Source of the DNA: Rhodospirillaceae bacterium
GTDB lineage: Bacteria > Pseudomonadota > Alphaproteobacteria > SP197
Direction of reading: 5' to 3'
DNA: 21,066 nucleotides
Assembly: GCA_018700655.1 (NCBI GenBank)
Contig: JABIUG010000273.1
Span: 1-21,066 of the forward strand
Shown: positions 7,314 to 14,868 of the stretch, piece after piece
How the letters are laid out: every line of letters begins with the position of its first letter
How positions within the stretch are numbered: position 1 is the first letter of the stretch
Program-made: the position numbers and the translations under genes
Notes under the pieces: generated by a model
What the model saw: the letters and a program-made list of their open reading frames with translations, nothing else
The model's database searches: none
What the model was told of the DNA's origin: nothing

Positions 7314-7412
7314 GTGTCGTCTCCTCTTTGGATTTTGTTACCGGCGCACCGCTGACGCGGCCCGTCTCATGTTCCCTCAATCACCGGGCGCTTGCTCCGC
7401 TCGCTTGGCTTT

Positions 7413-7429
7413 CGGCCCTGACTGGGCCG
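7413..7429. repeat. Short GC hairpin between the two cupin genes
   Basis: A perfect CGGCCC / GGGCCG stem with a TGACT loop sits inside the 166-base gap between the cupins. No T-run follows on the minus strand, so it is not a full terminator. It could give partial attenuation, or protect an mRNA end and make the two paralogues differ in amount. The rest of the gap (7314-7479) shows no clear promoter or open frame. Confidence 0.4.
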
Positions 7430-7479
7430 TCGCGCGGTCGCGCTCTGGCAAACGAACACCCTGGCGTTCTCTGGTGGTC

Positions 7480-8265
7480 TTACTCTGCCGCGTCGGCGAC
7501 GCGGGCCATGGCTTCGTCGGGCTCGAAGATCACGTAGTTCTTGCGCACATAGGTGTCATTCTGCCACGAAATCATGGCGCCCTTTTCGACCAGGAACGTG
7601 TCGCCCGCGTTGAAGACATGGTCGCCCACGCCCTCTTCATGGATCGTCACGCTGCCTTCCAGGATCGACATCAGCTCATGGCGCGGAAACGGCCCTGACT
7701 TGGTCGTCATCGCGGTGGTGTCCCAGACACCAGACGTGAGCTGACCCGAGGGATCGGCGTGGTAGGTGTGGTTGTGATGGGTCGGAACCGCGCTCTCAAG
7801 GAACGAGGTGTCCTCGATCGGCGCCGCATCCAACTTGCCGTTGGGGCCGTGCGCCTCGAAGACGCGCGATTGCAACTTCGCGGGATCATCCGTTTCGGAG
7901 CCTGACGGATCCTCGAAGATGAAGAAGAACTTGCGGCAGTCCTCGGTCTGCTTCCAGGTCTTGAGCGAACCCTTGGGCATGAAGATCGCCTCGCCCGGGC
8001 CGGCGCGATGTTCAACACCGTCAGAACCGATCACCGAGGCCGAACCTTCCATCACGATGCAGTATTCGGTCGAGCCGTGGGGCTTTTCCTGGGAAGTAAA
8101 CGGCGTGCAGTGCCAGACGCCGATCTTCAGGCCGTAGGCGTCATCTGCGAAATAGAGATGGCCGTGTTGCACGGGCTTGCCCGCAACACAGGCAGCTTCA
8201 GGAATCTCGGGCCAGGGCTGCAATTCCACGCCGGTGTCGAAACGCGTGACCTTTGACGTACTCAT
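7480..8265 (-). CDS. Two-domain cupin protein, COG3450-like (cupin 2)
   Basis: A 261-residue paralogue of cupin 1 with the same two-barrel plan. Barrel one has STEYCIVMEGSA (E67, E73), GPGEAIFMPKGSLKTWK and RKFFFIFED. Barrel two has RHELMSILEGSV, NAGDTFLVEKGAMISWQ and RKNYVIFEPDEAM. Both proteins also share a leading P-VQ-x-GH-x-Y-F segment and a GVW-x-C/T-T-P/A turn, so the duplication covers the whole protein. There is no signal peptide, so it is probably cytosolic. ATG with a strong GAGGAGG 7 bases before it. It is the first gene of the minus-strand cupin operon and diverges from the EamA transporter genes. A catalytic role on a small amine or keto compound, or a sensing role, are both open. 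Confidence 0.85.
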   Translation of the reverse strand: MSTSKVTRFDTGVELQPWPEIPEAACVAGKPVQHGHLYFADDAYGLKIGVWHCTPFTSQEKPHGSTEYCIVMEGSASVIGSDGVEHRAGPGEAIFMPKGSLKTWKQTEDCRKFFFIFEDPSGSETDDPAKLQSRVFEAHGPNGKLDAAPIEDTSFLESAVPTHHNHTYHADPSGQLTSGVWDTTAMTTKSGPFPRHELMSILEGSVTIHEEGVGDHVFNAGDTFLVEKGAMISWQNDTYVRKNYVIFEPDEAMARVADAAE

Positions 8266-8297
8266 GGGTCGTCCTCCTCAAATTCTGTCTTGGACGC

Positions 8298-8335
8298 ATT
8301 ATGCACCAGAGCGCCTTGTCGGAACAGGTGACAAG
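8298..8335 (-). promoter_or_regulatory. Candidate promoter/operator of cupin operon
   Basis: An inverted repeat CTTGTC-N9-GACAAG (8315-8335) holds the T-N11-A spacing typical of LysR-type sites. It sits just upstream of CATAAT (minus strand, 8303-8298), which would make a -10 box about 30 bases before the cupin 2 start; the -35 position falls inside the repeat and is poor in sequence. The 117-base divergent gap also serves the EamA genes. This is suggestive only. Confidence 0.35.
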
Positions 8336-8382
8336 ACCGGCAAAATGCTGTTCGCTGCCGCGACTTTCCCTCCGGACCCCCC

Positions 8383-9258
8383 ATGACATACCGAACCGGT
8401 CTCCTGCTTCTGACGGCTGCCGTCGTGATGGCCAGTTTCAACGGCCTGATCGTGCGTTCCGTCGAATCTGCCGATGCTTATCAGATCGTCGTCGTGCGGC
8501 ATCTGTTCATGACCATCGGCCTGCTGGCCATTGGATACGTCATGAACCGGGGTCGCGGACTGGGATTGGCTTCTGCATTCAGTATGCCGGGCTTTGTCGC
8601 CTGCATCAGCTACGGCATCGGCAGCATCACCTTCATTATCGCCCTGAAACACACCACCGTCGCACAGACCCTGCTCATCATCACCGCGCTGCCCGTGACG
8701 ACCGCCATCATGGCGCGCATCTTCCTCAACGAATCGGTACGTCCCAGCGCCTGGTTCGCGATGGCAGGTTCGCTCGTCGGCATCGCTGTGATGTCGGGCA
8801 GCATCTTCCAGGGCGGCAGCCTCTATGGTTTCATGATGGCGGTGGCGACGGTTGCGACCATGACCTATTTCGCCCTGGGGCTGCGTTGGGGCAGAAGCGG
8901 CAACATGATGCCCTCCATCGCCATGGGCAGCCTGGTTGCCGCCTTTGTCGCGGCCCTGATCTCTCCCTCTTCCCCCTTCGATGTCTCAACCCACGATCTG
9001 ATCGTTCTGATGAGTTGGGGCGCGGTGATGAGCGCCGCCATGATTACCCTCTTCGTCGTGGCCGCACGTTCTGTTCCAGGTGGTGAAATGATGCTGTTCA
9101 TCGCCGTTGAGGCGGCCCTGGGACCCCTCTGGGTGTGGTTGTACTTCGATGAAGTCCCGACCGAAGCGACGCTGGCCGGCGGCGCTTTGGTGCTGATCTC
9201 CGTGATCGGCTTTGCGATCGCCGGCATGCGCAAACAGACCCATCCGGGCGACACCTGA
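8383..9258 (+). CDS. EamA/DMT-family transporter (first of pair)
   Basis: A 291-residue polytopic membrane protein with ten predicted helices in two EamA repeats. Repeat one begins LLLLTAAVVMASFNGLIVRS and includes SADAYQIVVVRHLFMTIGLL; repeat two includes GFMMAVATVATMTYFALGLRWG and closes with the EVPTEATLAGGALVLISVIGF signature. Drug/metabolite transporters of this kind usually export or exchange amino acids, amines or nucleosides. The ATG at 8383 has only a weak GGA before it. Its TGA shares one base with the ATG of the next transporter gene, so the two are translationally coupled. The pair may work as a heterodimer. Confidence 0.9.
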   Translation: MTYRTGLLLLTAAVVMASFNGLIVRSVESADAYQIVVVRHLFMTIGLLAIGYVMNRGRGLGLASAFSMPGFVACISYGIGSITFIIALKHTTVAQTLLIITALPVTTAIMARIFLNESVRPSAWFAMAGSLVGIAVMSGSIFQGGSLYGFMMAVATVATMTYFALGLRWGRSGNMMPSIAMGSLVAAFVAALISPSSPFDVSTHDLIVLMSWGAVMSAAMITLFVVAARSVPGGEMMLFIAVEAALGPLWVWLYFDEVPTEATLAGGALVLISVIGFAIAGMRKQTHPGDT

Positions 9259-10121
9259 TGCGCTACGGAACCGCCGTCATCGTGATCCTTATCGCGACTT
9301 CGCTTTCGAGTCTGAACGGGATCTTCGTGAATTCGTTCGAAGGCATGACCGACTGGACCATCGTCTTCTGGCGTCACCTCTTCGTGGGCATCGCCATGTT
9401 TGTAGGCTTGATGCTGGTCTATCGTAAACGGTTCACTGGCGTCCTGCGCAGCCAGGGCTGGATCGGACTGGGTGGCGCCGTTGCCTTTGGTCTGAGCACG
9501 CTCTTTGTCACCATGGCGCAACACCGCGCGCCGGTCGCTGATGTCATGTTTGTCCTGGCCAGCGTGCCGTTCCTGACCGCCCTGCTGGCCTGGGTTGCAC
9601 TGCGTGAGGCGATCCACACGATCACCTGGTTTGCTCTGGGCGGAGCGGCATCGGGAATTACTGTCATGGTTCTGGGCAGCCTGGGTTCGGGCAACATGAC
9701 CGGAATGCTTCTGGGCATCGGAGCCGCGCTGACGATCGCGACCTTCGCGGTCATCCTGCGCTGGGGCAAGGCGATCGACATGATCCCGATGTTCGCCCTG
9801 GGTTGCCTGATAGCAGCCGCGGTCGCTCTGCCCTTCACGATCGACGATCTCGCATTCGACACCAGACACCTGCCGCTGATGCTGCTCTGGGCCGTCGTGA
9901 TTTCGCCGATCTATTATTCGCTCTTCGTCGTGGGCTCACGCCACATCCCGGGCGGCGAACTGATGCTCGCCCTGCCGGTCGAAACGATCGAAGCAGCGAT
10001 TCTAGCCTGGCTCCTGCTGAGTCAGGTCCCGACCCAGCAAACCTTCATCGGCGGTGCCATCATCATGGTTTCGGTCAGCGTCCTGGCTTACTTCCGAATC
10101 CGTCAGGAACATCGGAGCTAG
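9258..10121 (+). CDS. EamA/DMT-family transporter (second of pair)
   Basis: A 287-residue paralogue of the preceding transporter, again with ten helices. Shared landmarks are the opening SSLNGIFVNSFEGM-DWTIVFWRHLFVG, ILRWGKAIDMIPMFALGCL in the middle, and SRHIPGGELMLALPVETIEAAILAWLLLSQVPT near the end. The equivalent SVPGGEMMLFIAVEAALGPLWVWLYFDEVPT stretch in the first copy shows they arose by duplication. It overlaps the first gene by one base, which supports joint expression. A gap of 120 bases separates it from the FAD oxidoreductase gene, with no terminator in it, so read-through is possible. The substrate is unknown. Confidence 0.9.
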   Translation: MRYGTAVIVILIATSLSSLNGIFVNSFEGMTDWTIVFWRHLFVGIAMFVGLMLVYRKRFTGVLRSQGWIGLGGAVAFGLSTLFVTMAQHRAPVADVMFVLASVPFLTALLAWVALREAIHTITWFALGGAASGITVMVLGSLGSGNMTGMLLGIGAALTIATFAVILRWGKAIDMIPMFALGCLIAAAVALPFTIDDLAFDTRHLPLMLLWAVVISPIYYSLFVVGSRHIPGGELMLALPVETIEAAILAWLLLSQVPTQQTFIGGAIIMVSVSVLAYFRIRQEHRS

Positions 10122-10154
10122 GCTGCACTGTCGGAGCGCTCCATGGCACCCACG

Positions 10155-10205
10155 GTGTCGACACGCGAATTCTTGTTGGTTTTCGATTTATAACTGTGAA
10201 CTGTG
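10155..10205 (+). promoter_or_regulatory. Intergenic signals before the FAD oxidoreductase
   Basis: The 120-base gap holds a perfect 10-bp palindrome GTGTCGACAC (10155-10164), an A/T-rich TATAAC (10189-10194) that could be a -10 box, and two adjacent AACTGTG heptamers (10192-10205). No good -35 lies at the right distance from TATAAC. Together they suggest a separate promoter for the oxidoreductase, at low confidence. Confidence 0.3.
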
Positions 10206-10241
10206 TAACGCGCTGTCCAACCTCTCGAAGGGAAAACGACC

Positions 10242-11537
10242 ATGGCCATATCGGGGCGTCTCGATATCGCGGCAACGGGCTATCCGTACTGGTGGGACGC
10301 CACGCCGCTGGTCGACCCCGGCGGCACCGTGCTACCGGGTGAAGTCGACGTCGTCGTGATAGGCGCCGGCTGGACCGGTCTCAGTGCCGCCCTGACCCTG
10401 GCCAGGGCCGGTCGTGATGTCCTGGTGCTCGAAGCGAACGCGCCCGGTAGCGGTGGCAGCACGAGGAACGCCGGTGCTTTCGGCAACAACCTGCGTGCAA
10501 GCTTGAGCAGGTTGATCGAACGCTACGGCGAGTCGACCGCTCTTGATCTGGCGCAGACCGCGCAACACGCCTTTGCGTTCAGCAAGAACCTGATTGAGTC
10601 GGAGCAGATTGACTGCGATCTGCAGGATCTCGGCAGGCTTACCTGCGCCTATCACCCGGTGCATTATGAGTCGATGGCCCGTGAAGCCGAGTTGGTACAG
10701 CGCGTGCTCGGGGTCGACTGCCGCATGCTGACCGCAGCAGAGTTGCGCGGCGAGCTCGGTACCGATCAGTACCACGGCGCAGAGCTCAAGGAGAGCTCCT
10801 ACGTCATGCACCCGGGCAAGTACCTGCTTGGTTTGCTGGAACGTTGCCGCTCGGCTGGTGTCACCATCCTGGGTGACACGCCGGTAACACAGCTACACAG
10901 AGGCGAGAAGGAAGTTGTCACCAGCCGCGGCAAGGTGAGAGCGAAAGAAATCCTGGTCGCCACCAATGCCTACACGGGCGACTTTTTGCCTGAGCTGAAA
11001 CGCAAGCTCATTCCGACCGGCGCCAACATCATCGTCACCGAGGCGTTGGAAGAGAGTTTGATGCGCGCCGTACTTCCACGCGAACGGATGGCCATTGATA
11101 CCCGGAGAATCTATCGCGCCTTCCGCCCCACGCCAGATGGCAAACGTCTCTTGTTTGCCGGGCGTTCAAGCGATCCGCGGCGCGGTCCGCAACACAACGG
11201 TGAAATCCTGCGCAAGCAGATGGTTGATTTGTTTCCGATGCTCGCGAACACAGAACTCAGTCATTCGTGGGGTGGATACGTCGGTTTCACGTTCGACTAC
11301 CTGCCCCATCTCGGTGAGCTTGACGGTGTGCATTATGCGATGGGGCTCAATGCCGCAGGCGCGAGCATGGCACCTTACCTTGGCAATCAGATCGCGTTAC
11401 GCATGCTCGGGCAACGCGACGACGACGGCTTGCTGGAGCGTTTCGAGTTCAAGTCCTGGCCCTTCTACAGCGGCGAACCCTGGTTTCTGCCGTATGTCCT
11501 CGCCTTGTATCGGCTCCTGGACAAACTCGGGCGCTAG
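10242..11537 (+). CDS. FAD-dependent amine/amino-acid oxidoreductase, DAO (DadA/PuuB-like) family
   Basis: A 431-residue flavoprotein of the D-amino-acid oxidase (DAO) superfamily. The Rossmann motif VDVVVIGAGWTGLSAALTLA has its glycines at 41, 43 and 46, and E64 ends the second strand to bind the ADP ribose. It is followed by GSGGSTRNAGAFG (69-81), like the FAD-contacting loop of gamma-glutamylputrescine oxidase PuuB. The C-terminal part has WGGYVGFTFDYLPHLGE and a GLNAAGASMAPYLG segment that closes the FAD site. There is no signal peptide. ATG with AAGGGA 8 bases before it. It converges on the enolase-superfamily gene, with 7 bases between stops. In this setting a secondary-amine or N-methyl amino-acid oxidase or dehydrogenase is plausible, but the substrate is not readable. 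Confidence 0.9.
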   Translation: MAISGRLDIAATGYPYWWDATPLVDPGGTVLPGEVDVVVIGAGWTGLSAALTLARAGRDVLVLEANAPGSGGSTRNAGAFGNNLRASLSRLIERYGESTALDLAQTAQHAFAFSKNLIESEQIDCDLQDLGRLTCAYHPVHYESMAREAELVQRVLGVDCRMLTAAELRGELGTDQYHGAELKESSYVMHPGKYLLGLLERCRSAGVTILGDTPVTQLHRGEKEVVTSRGKVRAKEILVATNAYTGDFLPELKRKLIPTGANIIVTEALEESLMRAVLPRERMAIDTRRIYRAFRPTPDGKRLLFAGRSSDPRRGPQHNGEILRKQMVDLFPMLANTELSHSWGGYVGFTFDYLPHLGELDGVHYAMGLNAAGASMAPYLGNQIALRMLGQRDDDGLLERFEFKSWPFYSGEPWFLPYVLALYRLLDKLGR

Positions 11538-11544
11538 ATCGGAT

Positions 11545-12675
11545 TCAGGCGGCGCTATCGAAGATCACCACGGCATTGGCTTCGACATCGTCCCAGTTCA
11601 TGTCGATTCCCAGCCCGGGCCGGTCCGAAGCCCCCACGCAACCGTGGGCATCAAGCACCAGCGGGTTGCGGACCGGATAATCGAACCGTTCCGACGGGGC
11701 CGGATGTTCGAACCAGTTGGCGCCCGACATGCCCAGCATCACATGCAGGTTGACCTGCTGGCCCGGACCAAATGCATAGGACTGGATTTCGACGGGAACC
11801 TCCATCGCGCGGGCCAGGCCCATGGCCTTGATCGCTGTTGTCACACCACCGACATTCAGCGCATCAAAACGCAATCTGGACCACGCCTTGCGTTCGAGCC
11901 CAATGCGCCAGTTCTCAAGCCCGACAACCGTGTTTCCGGCGGGGATGATATCAACACCAACGGCGCGATTGAGTTCGACATAGGCATCCAGGTCGGTGTC
12001 GGGCAACGGCGCCTCGAACCAGTCAAACGGCCCCTTGCTCATGGCCTCGCCTATCCGGACGGCCTCGTCAAAGTCGTGTTGTTGTTCATGGTCGGTCATG
12101 AACCGGATCTTGCCGTCGCCATAGGCCTCGGAAATCACGCGAATCAGCTCCACATCGAAATCCGGTTCCGTCTTCATATGCAGCTTCACTGCACCGTAAC
12201 CCATCGCCACGCAACGTTGGGTGATGTCGAGATAGGCTTCGATCGTGTCGAACGCGTCGACGCTGGCCTGGGCCGGAATGCGCTCACGGTAGCCACCCAG
12301 GAGACGATAGAGAGGCTGCCCGATCCCACAGGCATAGGCGCCCCACATCGCGCAATCGAGCAACGAGATAGCACCCCACGGCCCCGGGCCGGCCTCGCTC
12401 AGGAGTTTTTGGGTCAATTCGGCCCGCCGTGCAGGGTCGCACCCGATCATACGCTCAGCCAGGGGCTCGAGCTCTCGTGCGATCCAGCCCGCATCACGTC
12501 TTGGAAATCCACCAAAAGCCGAGGCTTCTCCCTCGGCACCGTTCTCAAGCGTAACCCGAACGATTTCCACATTCGGTTGCAGGGGTTCCATGCGCCCGTG
12601 ATAACGAACTGGCAGCGTCTGCCGCGGCTGGACGGCATAGGCGCGCACACGCGCAACGCGAAGGTCGTTCGTCAT
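11545..12675 (-). CDS. Enolase-superfamily (mandelate racemase/MLE-like) enzyme 1
   Basis: A 376-residue enzyme with the N-terminal capping domain (about 1-125) and the modified TIM barrel (about 135-345). Active-site landmarks, with mandelate racemase numbering close by, are K164-x-H166 on strand 2 (KLH, not KxK), D195-H-E197 on strand 3, E221 in WFEAPLP on strand 4, N248 in IPAGN on strand 5 where Glu is usual, D271 before NVGG on strand 6, and Y300 where racemase has its base His. Metal ligands would be D195, E221 and N248; glucarate dehydratase is the known precedent for Asn. I chose the ATG at 12675 (GGAGG 9 bases upstream, inside the end of the preceding gene) over a frame extension to 12912. 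It follows enzyme 2 by 4 bases. Epimerase or dehydratase of a carboxylate is likely; the substrate is unknown. Confidence 0.9.
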   Translation of the reverse strand: MTNDLRVARVRAYAVQPRQTLPVRYHGRMEPLQPNVEIVRVTLENGAEGEASAFGGFPRRDAGWIARELEPLAERMIGCDPARRAELTQKLLSEAGPGPWGAISLLDCAMWGAYACGIGQPLYRLLGGYRERIPAQASVDAFDTIEAYLDITQRCVAMGYGAVKLHMKTEPDFDVELIRVISEAYGDGKIRFMTDHEQQHDFDEAVRIGEAMSKGPFDWFEAPLPDTDLDAYVELNRAVGVDIIPAGNTVVGLENWRIGLERKAWSRLRFDALNVGGVTTAIKAMGLARAMEVPVEIQSYAFGPGQQVNLHVMLGMSGANWFEHPAPSERFDYPVRNPLVLDAHGCVGASDRPGLGIDMNWDDVEANAVVIFDSAA

Positions 12676-12679
12676 CGCT

Positions 12680-13831
12680 TCAGTCCTCCACGTCAAACGC
12701 CAGGAACGCTTCGTCTTCGATACGGTCCCATTCGGGCACGGCGCCCAGCCCCGGCCCTTCGGGCGGGCGAATAATGCCATCCTGATCCATGTTCGGCGGT
12801 GCGGCGAGTTCGTACTGATAATCGGTTTCGGGAACCGGTTGCTCGAACCAGCCGCAATTGCCCAGACCCAGGGCCAGGTGGAGGGCGGCGAGTTTACGCC
12901 CCTCGTAACCATAGGATTGCAGTTCTACGGTCATGCCATGCGCGTCGGCCAGACTCATCGCACGAACTGTCGCACCGATACCCCCATTGTGGGTCGGGCC
13001 GGTACGAACATGGTCCCAGGCGCCGGTCTCGATCCCAGTGCGTAACTCACCCAGTGTCGTGAGTGTGTTGCCCGCCGGGATGAGTGGAACGTCGACAGCC
13101 CGGCGCAGTTCCCGGTAAGCGGCGAGATCACCATCGGGCAACGGTGCCTCGAACCAGACAAACCCCAGTTCCGCCAGATGCCGTCCGACCCTGACGGCAG
13201 CGCGCAGGTCATATCGCTGCTCGACATCGAGCATAAACCGCATGCGACCGCCTAACGCAGCATGCACCGCTTCGATCATGGTGAGATCCCAGTCGGGATC
13301 ACAACGTGTGTGGAGCTTGGCTGCGCCGTAGCCGCGCTCGACCAGGGTGCCGACAAAGGAGATATAGTCCTCAACCGTCTCGAATACCGGAGTGCTGGCA
13401 TAGACCGGGATTTCACCGCGGTAGCCGCCCAGGAAACGCCACAACGGTTCATCGGCAGCGCGGGCTGCCAGATCCCACAAGGCAATGTCGATCAACGATT
13501 CGCTGCGTTTGCGCGGATCGTTGCTGCGGCGCATCAGGCGCTCAGAGACGGCTTCGCGTTCCAGCGCGGACGCGCCCAGGACCTGAGGAGCAAGATGATG
13601 CAGCCGGTCGGCCAGCGAACGGTCCGGCTCCGCAACGCTGCCATCCTCGGCCTTCTCCGGCTTGTTCGACGTGTTCGAAGACCAGCCTTCCAGCCCGTTG
13701 GCCGCCGTCAGGCGCAGGATATTGTCAGTGACGCGCACGAAACCGTCCTGACCGGTCCAGCGATAGGACGGCGTGGCCTTGGGCGCGACCGCATAGACGC
13801 GGGCACGGACAATGTCGAAATCGCGAATCAC
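12680..13831 (-). CDS. Enolase-superfamily (mandelate racemase/MLE-like) enzyme 2
   Basis: A 383-residue paralogue of enzyme 1 with the same plan: capping domain, then barrel. Landmarks are K172-x-H174 (KLH), D202-V-E204, E228 in WFEAPLP, and N255 in IPAGN, all matching enzyme 1. It differs on strand 6, where G278 replaces the Asp of the usual His-Asp dyad, and has Y307 where the His would be. The pair therefore shares an odd signature but is not identical in its acid/base set, so they may act on different stereoisomers or successive intermediates. The start is a GTG at 13831, 9 bases after the crotonase stop; its N-terminus aligns with that of enzyme 1, which supports the choice despite a weak ribosome-binding site. 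Confidence 0.9.
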   Translation of the reverse strand: MIRDFDIVRARVYAVAPKATPSYRWTGQDGFVRVTDNILRLTAANGLEGWSSNTSNKPEKAEDGSVAEPDRSLADRLHHLAPQVLGASALEREAVSERLMRRSNDPRKRSESLIDIALWDLAARAADEPLWRFLGGYRGEIPVYASTPVFETVEDYISFVGTLVERGYGAAKLHTRCDPDWDLTMIEAVHAALGGRMRFMLDVEQRYDLRAAVRVGRHLAELGFVWFEAPLPDGDLAAYRELRRAVDVPLIPAGNTLTTLGELRTGIETGAWDHVRTGPTHNGGIGATVRAMSLADAHGMTVELQSYGYEGRKLAALHLALGLGNCGWFEQPVPETDYQYELAAPPNMDQDGIIRPPEGPGLGAVPEWDRIEDEAFLAFDVED

Positions 13832-13840
13832 GGCAGCAGT

Positions 13841-14668
13841 CTACTCACCCTTGAAGTCAGGCTTGCGCTTTTCGGCAAAGGCGCGCGCACCTTCCATGAA
13901 GTCGTCCGAAAACAGCATCTTCTCGTAGATCGGGAGCCCGCTTGAGCCATCGCCTCCACCGCGTATCGCTCTGCGTGTCACCTCGAACGATTCCGGCAGC
14001 GACAGATGCATCATCGCGCCCAGTGCTTCCTTCAGCGCCTGCAGTGCCAAGGGTGCACCCTCGGCGATCTCGTCGGCCAGCGCGCGTGCGCGACCCATGA
14101 GCTGGTCGCGCGGTACCACGTCGTGCACCAGGCCCCAGTGTTTGGCCTCCTCGGCCCCCATGCGACGACCGGTCAGGAACAGCTCCATGGCGACGTTGTA
14201 GGGCAGCAGGCGCGGCAGACGCTGGATCGCTCCGGCGTCAGGCAGAAATCCGCGCTGCATTTCGGGCAGAAAAAACTCGGCATTTTCGGCGGCAACCATG
14301 ACGTCGCATGCCAGCGCGATCTCGAAACCGCCGCCAACGGCGACGCCGTTGATCGCACTGACAACCGGTTTCGTGAGATCCCAGAACTCGACGATGCCGG
14401 CAAAACCGCCTTCCAGACCGTCGGCCGAATTGAGCGCATCGGCATTGCTTTCGATCGACGCGATTTCCTTGAGGTCCCAACCGGCGCTGAAGATTCGGTC
14501 TCCAGTCGCCGTGACCAACCCGACACGCAGGTCGACATCGTCCTTCAACCAGCACAGCGCCTCATGCATTTCGGCGCTGAATTGCCGGTTGATGGCGTTG
14601 GCAGGCGGTCGATCCATCACGATTTCGAGAACATGTCCCCGCTTAACCGCTTGTATGAAGTCGCCCAT
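13841..14668 (-). CDS. Enoyl-CoA hydratase/isomerase, carnitinyl-CoA dehydratase (CaiD)-like
   Basis: A 275-residue crotonase. The oxyanion-hole segments are FSAGWDLKE at 60-68 and AVGGGFEIALACD at about 110-122. E116 and E136 correspond in position and 20-residue spacing to the two catalytic Glu of E. coli CaiD. The C-terminal GARAFAEKRKPDFKGE also matches the CaiD ending, and TGRRMGAEEAKHWG is shared. CaiD dehydrates L-carnitinyl-CoA to crotonobetainyl-CoA. I chose the ATG at 14668 (GGGGAT about 10 bases upstream) over one at 14722, because family homology begins there. It heads a three-gene minus-strand operon with the two enolase-superfamily genes. No CoA ligase (CaiC) or CoA-transferase (CaiB) is in the window, so a CoA ester would have to be made elsewhere. 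Confidence 0.85.
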   Translation of the reverse strand: MGDFIQAVKRGHVLEIVMDRPPANAINRQFSAEMHEALCWLKDDVDLRVGLVTATGDRIFSAGWDLKEIASIESNADALNSADGLEGGFAGIVEFWDLTKPVVSAINGVAVGGGFEIALACDVMVAAENAEFFLPEMQRGFLPDAGAIQRLPRLLPYNVAMELFLTGRRMGAEEAKHWGLVHDVVPRDQLMGRARALADEIAEGAPLALQALKEALGAMMHLSLPESFEVTRRAIRGGGDGSSGLPIYEKMLFSDDFMEGARAFAEKRKPDFKGE

Positions 14669-14721
14669 CGCTCTGATCCCCGGCAGATTGCCTGTGCACT
14701 TTAGGGCAGAATCGCGGCCCA

Positions 14722-14749
14722 TGAAATCGAACCGTTCATGGCGATTTCA
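14722..14749. promoter_or_regulatory. Inverted repeat TGAAATCG-N12-CGATTTCA, candidate operator
   Basis: A perfect 8-bp inverted repeat lies in the 200-base divergent region between the crotonase/enolase operon and the binding-protein gene. The arms are A/T-rich relative to the surroundings, as expected of a protein site. Its left edge is 53 bases upstream of the crotonase start. It could serve both directions; the LysR regulator at the right end of the window is one candidate, but there is no direct evidence. Confidence 0.45.
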
Positions 14750-14779
14750 CTGTCTGGATTGACCACGAAGACTATGCAT

Positions 14780-14807
14780 TTGCGATTCAGGGCGCGCTTC
14801 GCATAAC
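14780..14807 (+). promoter_or_regulatory. Candidate sigma-70 promoter for the binding-protein gene
   Basis: TTGCGA (14780-14785), a 16-base spacer and CATAAC (14802-14807) match the sigma-70 consensus at four of six positions each. Transcription would begin near 14814, giving a leader of about 55 bases that contains the CATCCA/TGGATG hairpin. Confidence 0.4.
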
Positions 14808-14820
14808 ATCCCACCCAGAA

Positions 14821-14851
14821 CATCCAAAAATGGATGCTTCATGATCCAAAA
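14821..14851 (+). repeat. Leader hairpin and repeated ATCCAAAA box
   Basis: CATCCA-AAAA-TGGATG (14821-14836) is a perfect 6-4-6 stem-loop. The octamer ATCCAAAA occurs at 14822-14829, within the stem, and again at 14844-14851, only 17 bases before the start codon. The repeats could be paired protein sites or alternative pairing partners that affect translation start. Confidence 0.4.
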
Positions 14852-14868
14852 TCTGGGAGACACACAAT

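Noticed and set aside
6525..8265. Naming the cupins (S)-ureidoglycine aminohydrolase
   Set aside because: Length and two-barrel plan agree, but I see no specific sequence match and no allantoin-pathway genes in the window.
8865..9869. 334-codon minus-strand frame under the EamA pair
   Set aside because: The translation is rich in D, H, Q and R, as expected from the antisense of membrane-protein codons.
11095..12774. 559-codon plus-strand open frame over the FAD oxidoreductase end and the enolase-superfamily gene
   Set aside because: It is out of frame with the first and antisense to the second, and has no recognisable domain; the overlapped genes have intact catalytic motifs.
11545..13831. 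Naming one of the enolase-superfamily enzymes hydroxyproline-betaine 2-epimerase (HpbD)
   Set aside because: HpbD uses the MLE-type KxK plus a strand 6 Lys. These proteins have KxH and no strand 6 Lys, and the rest of the hpb gene set is absent.
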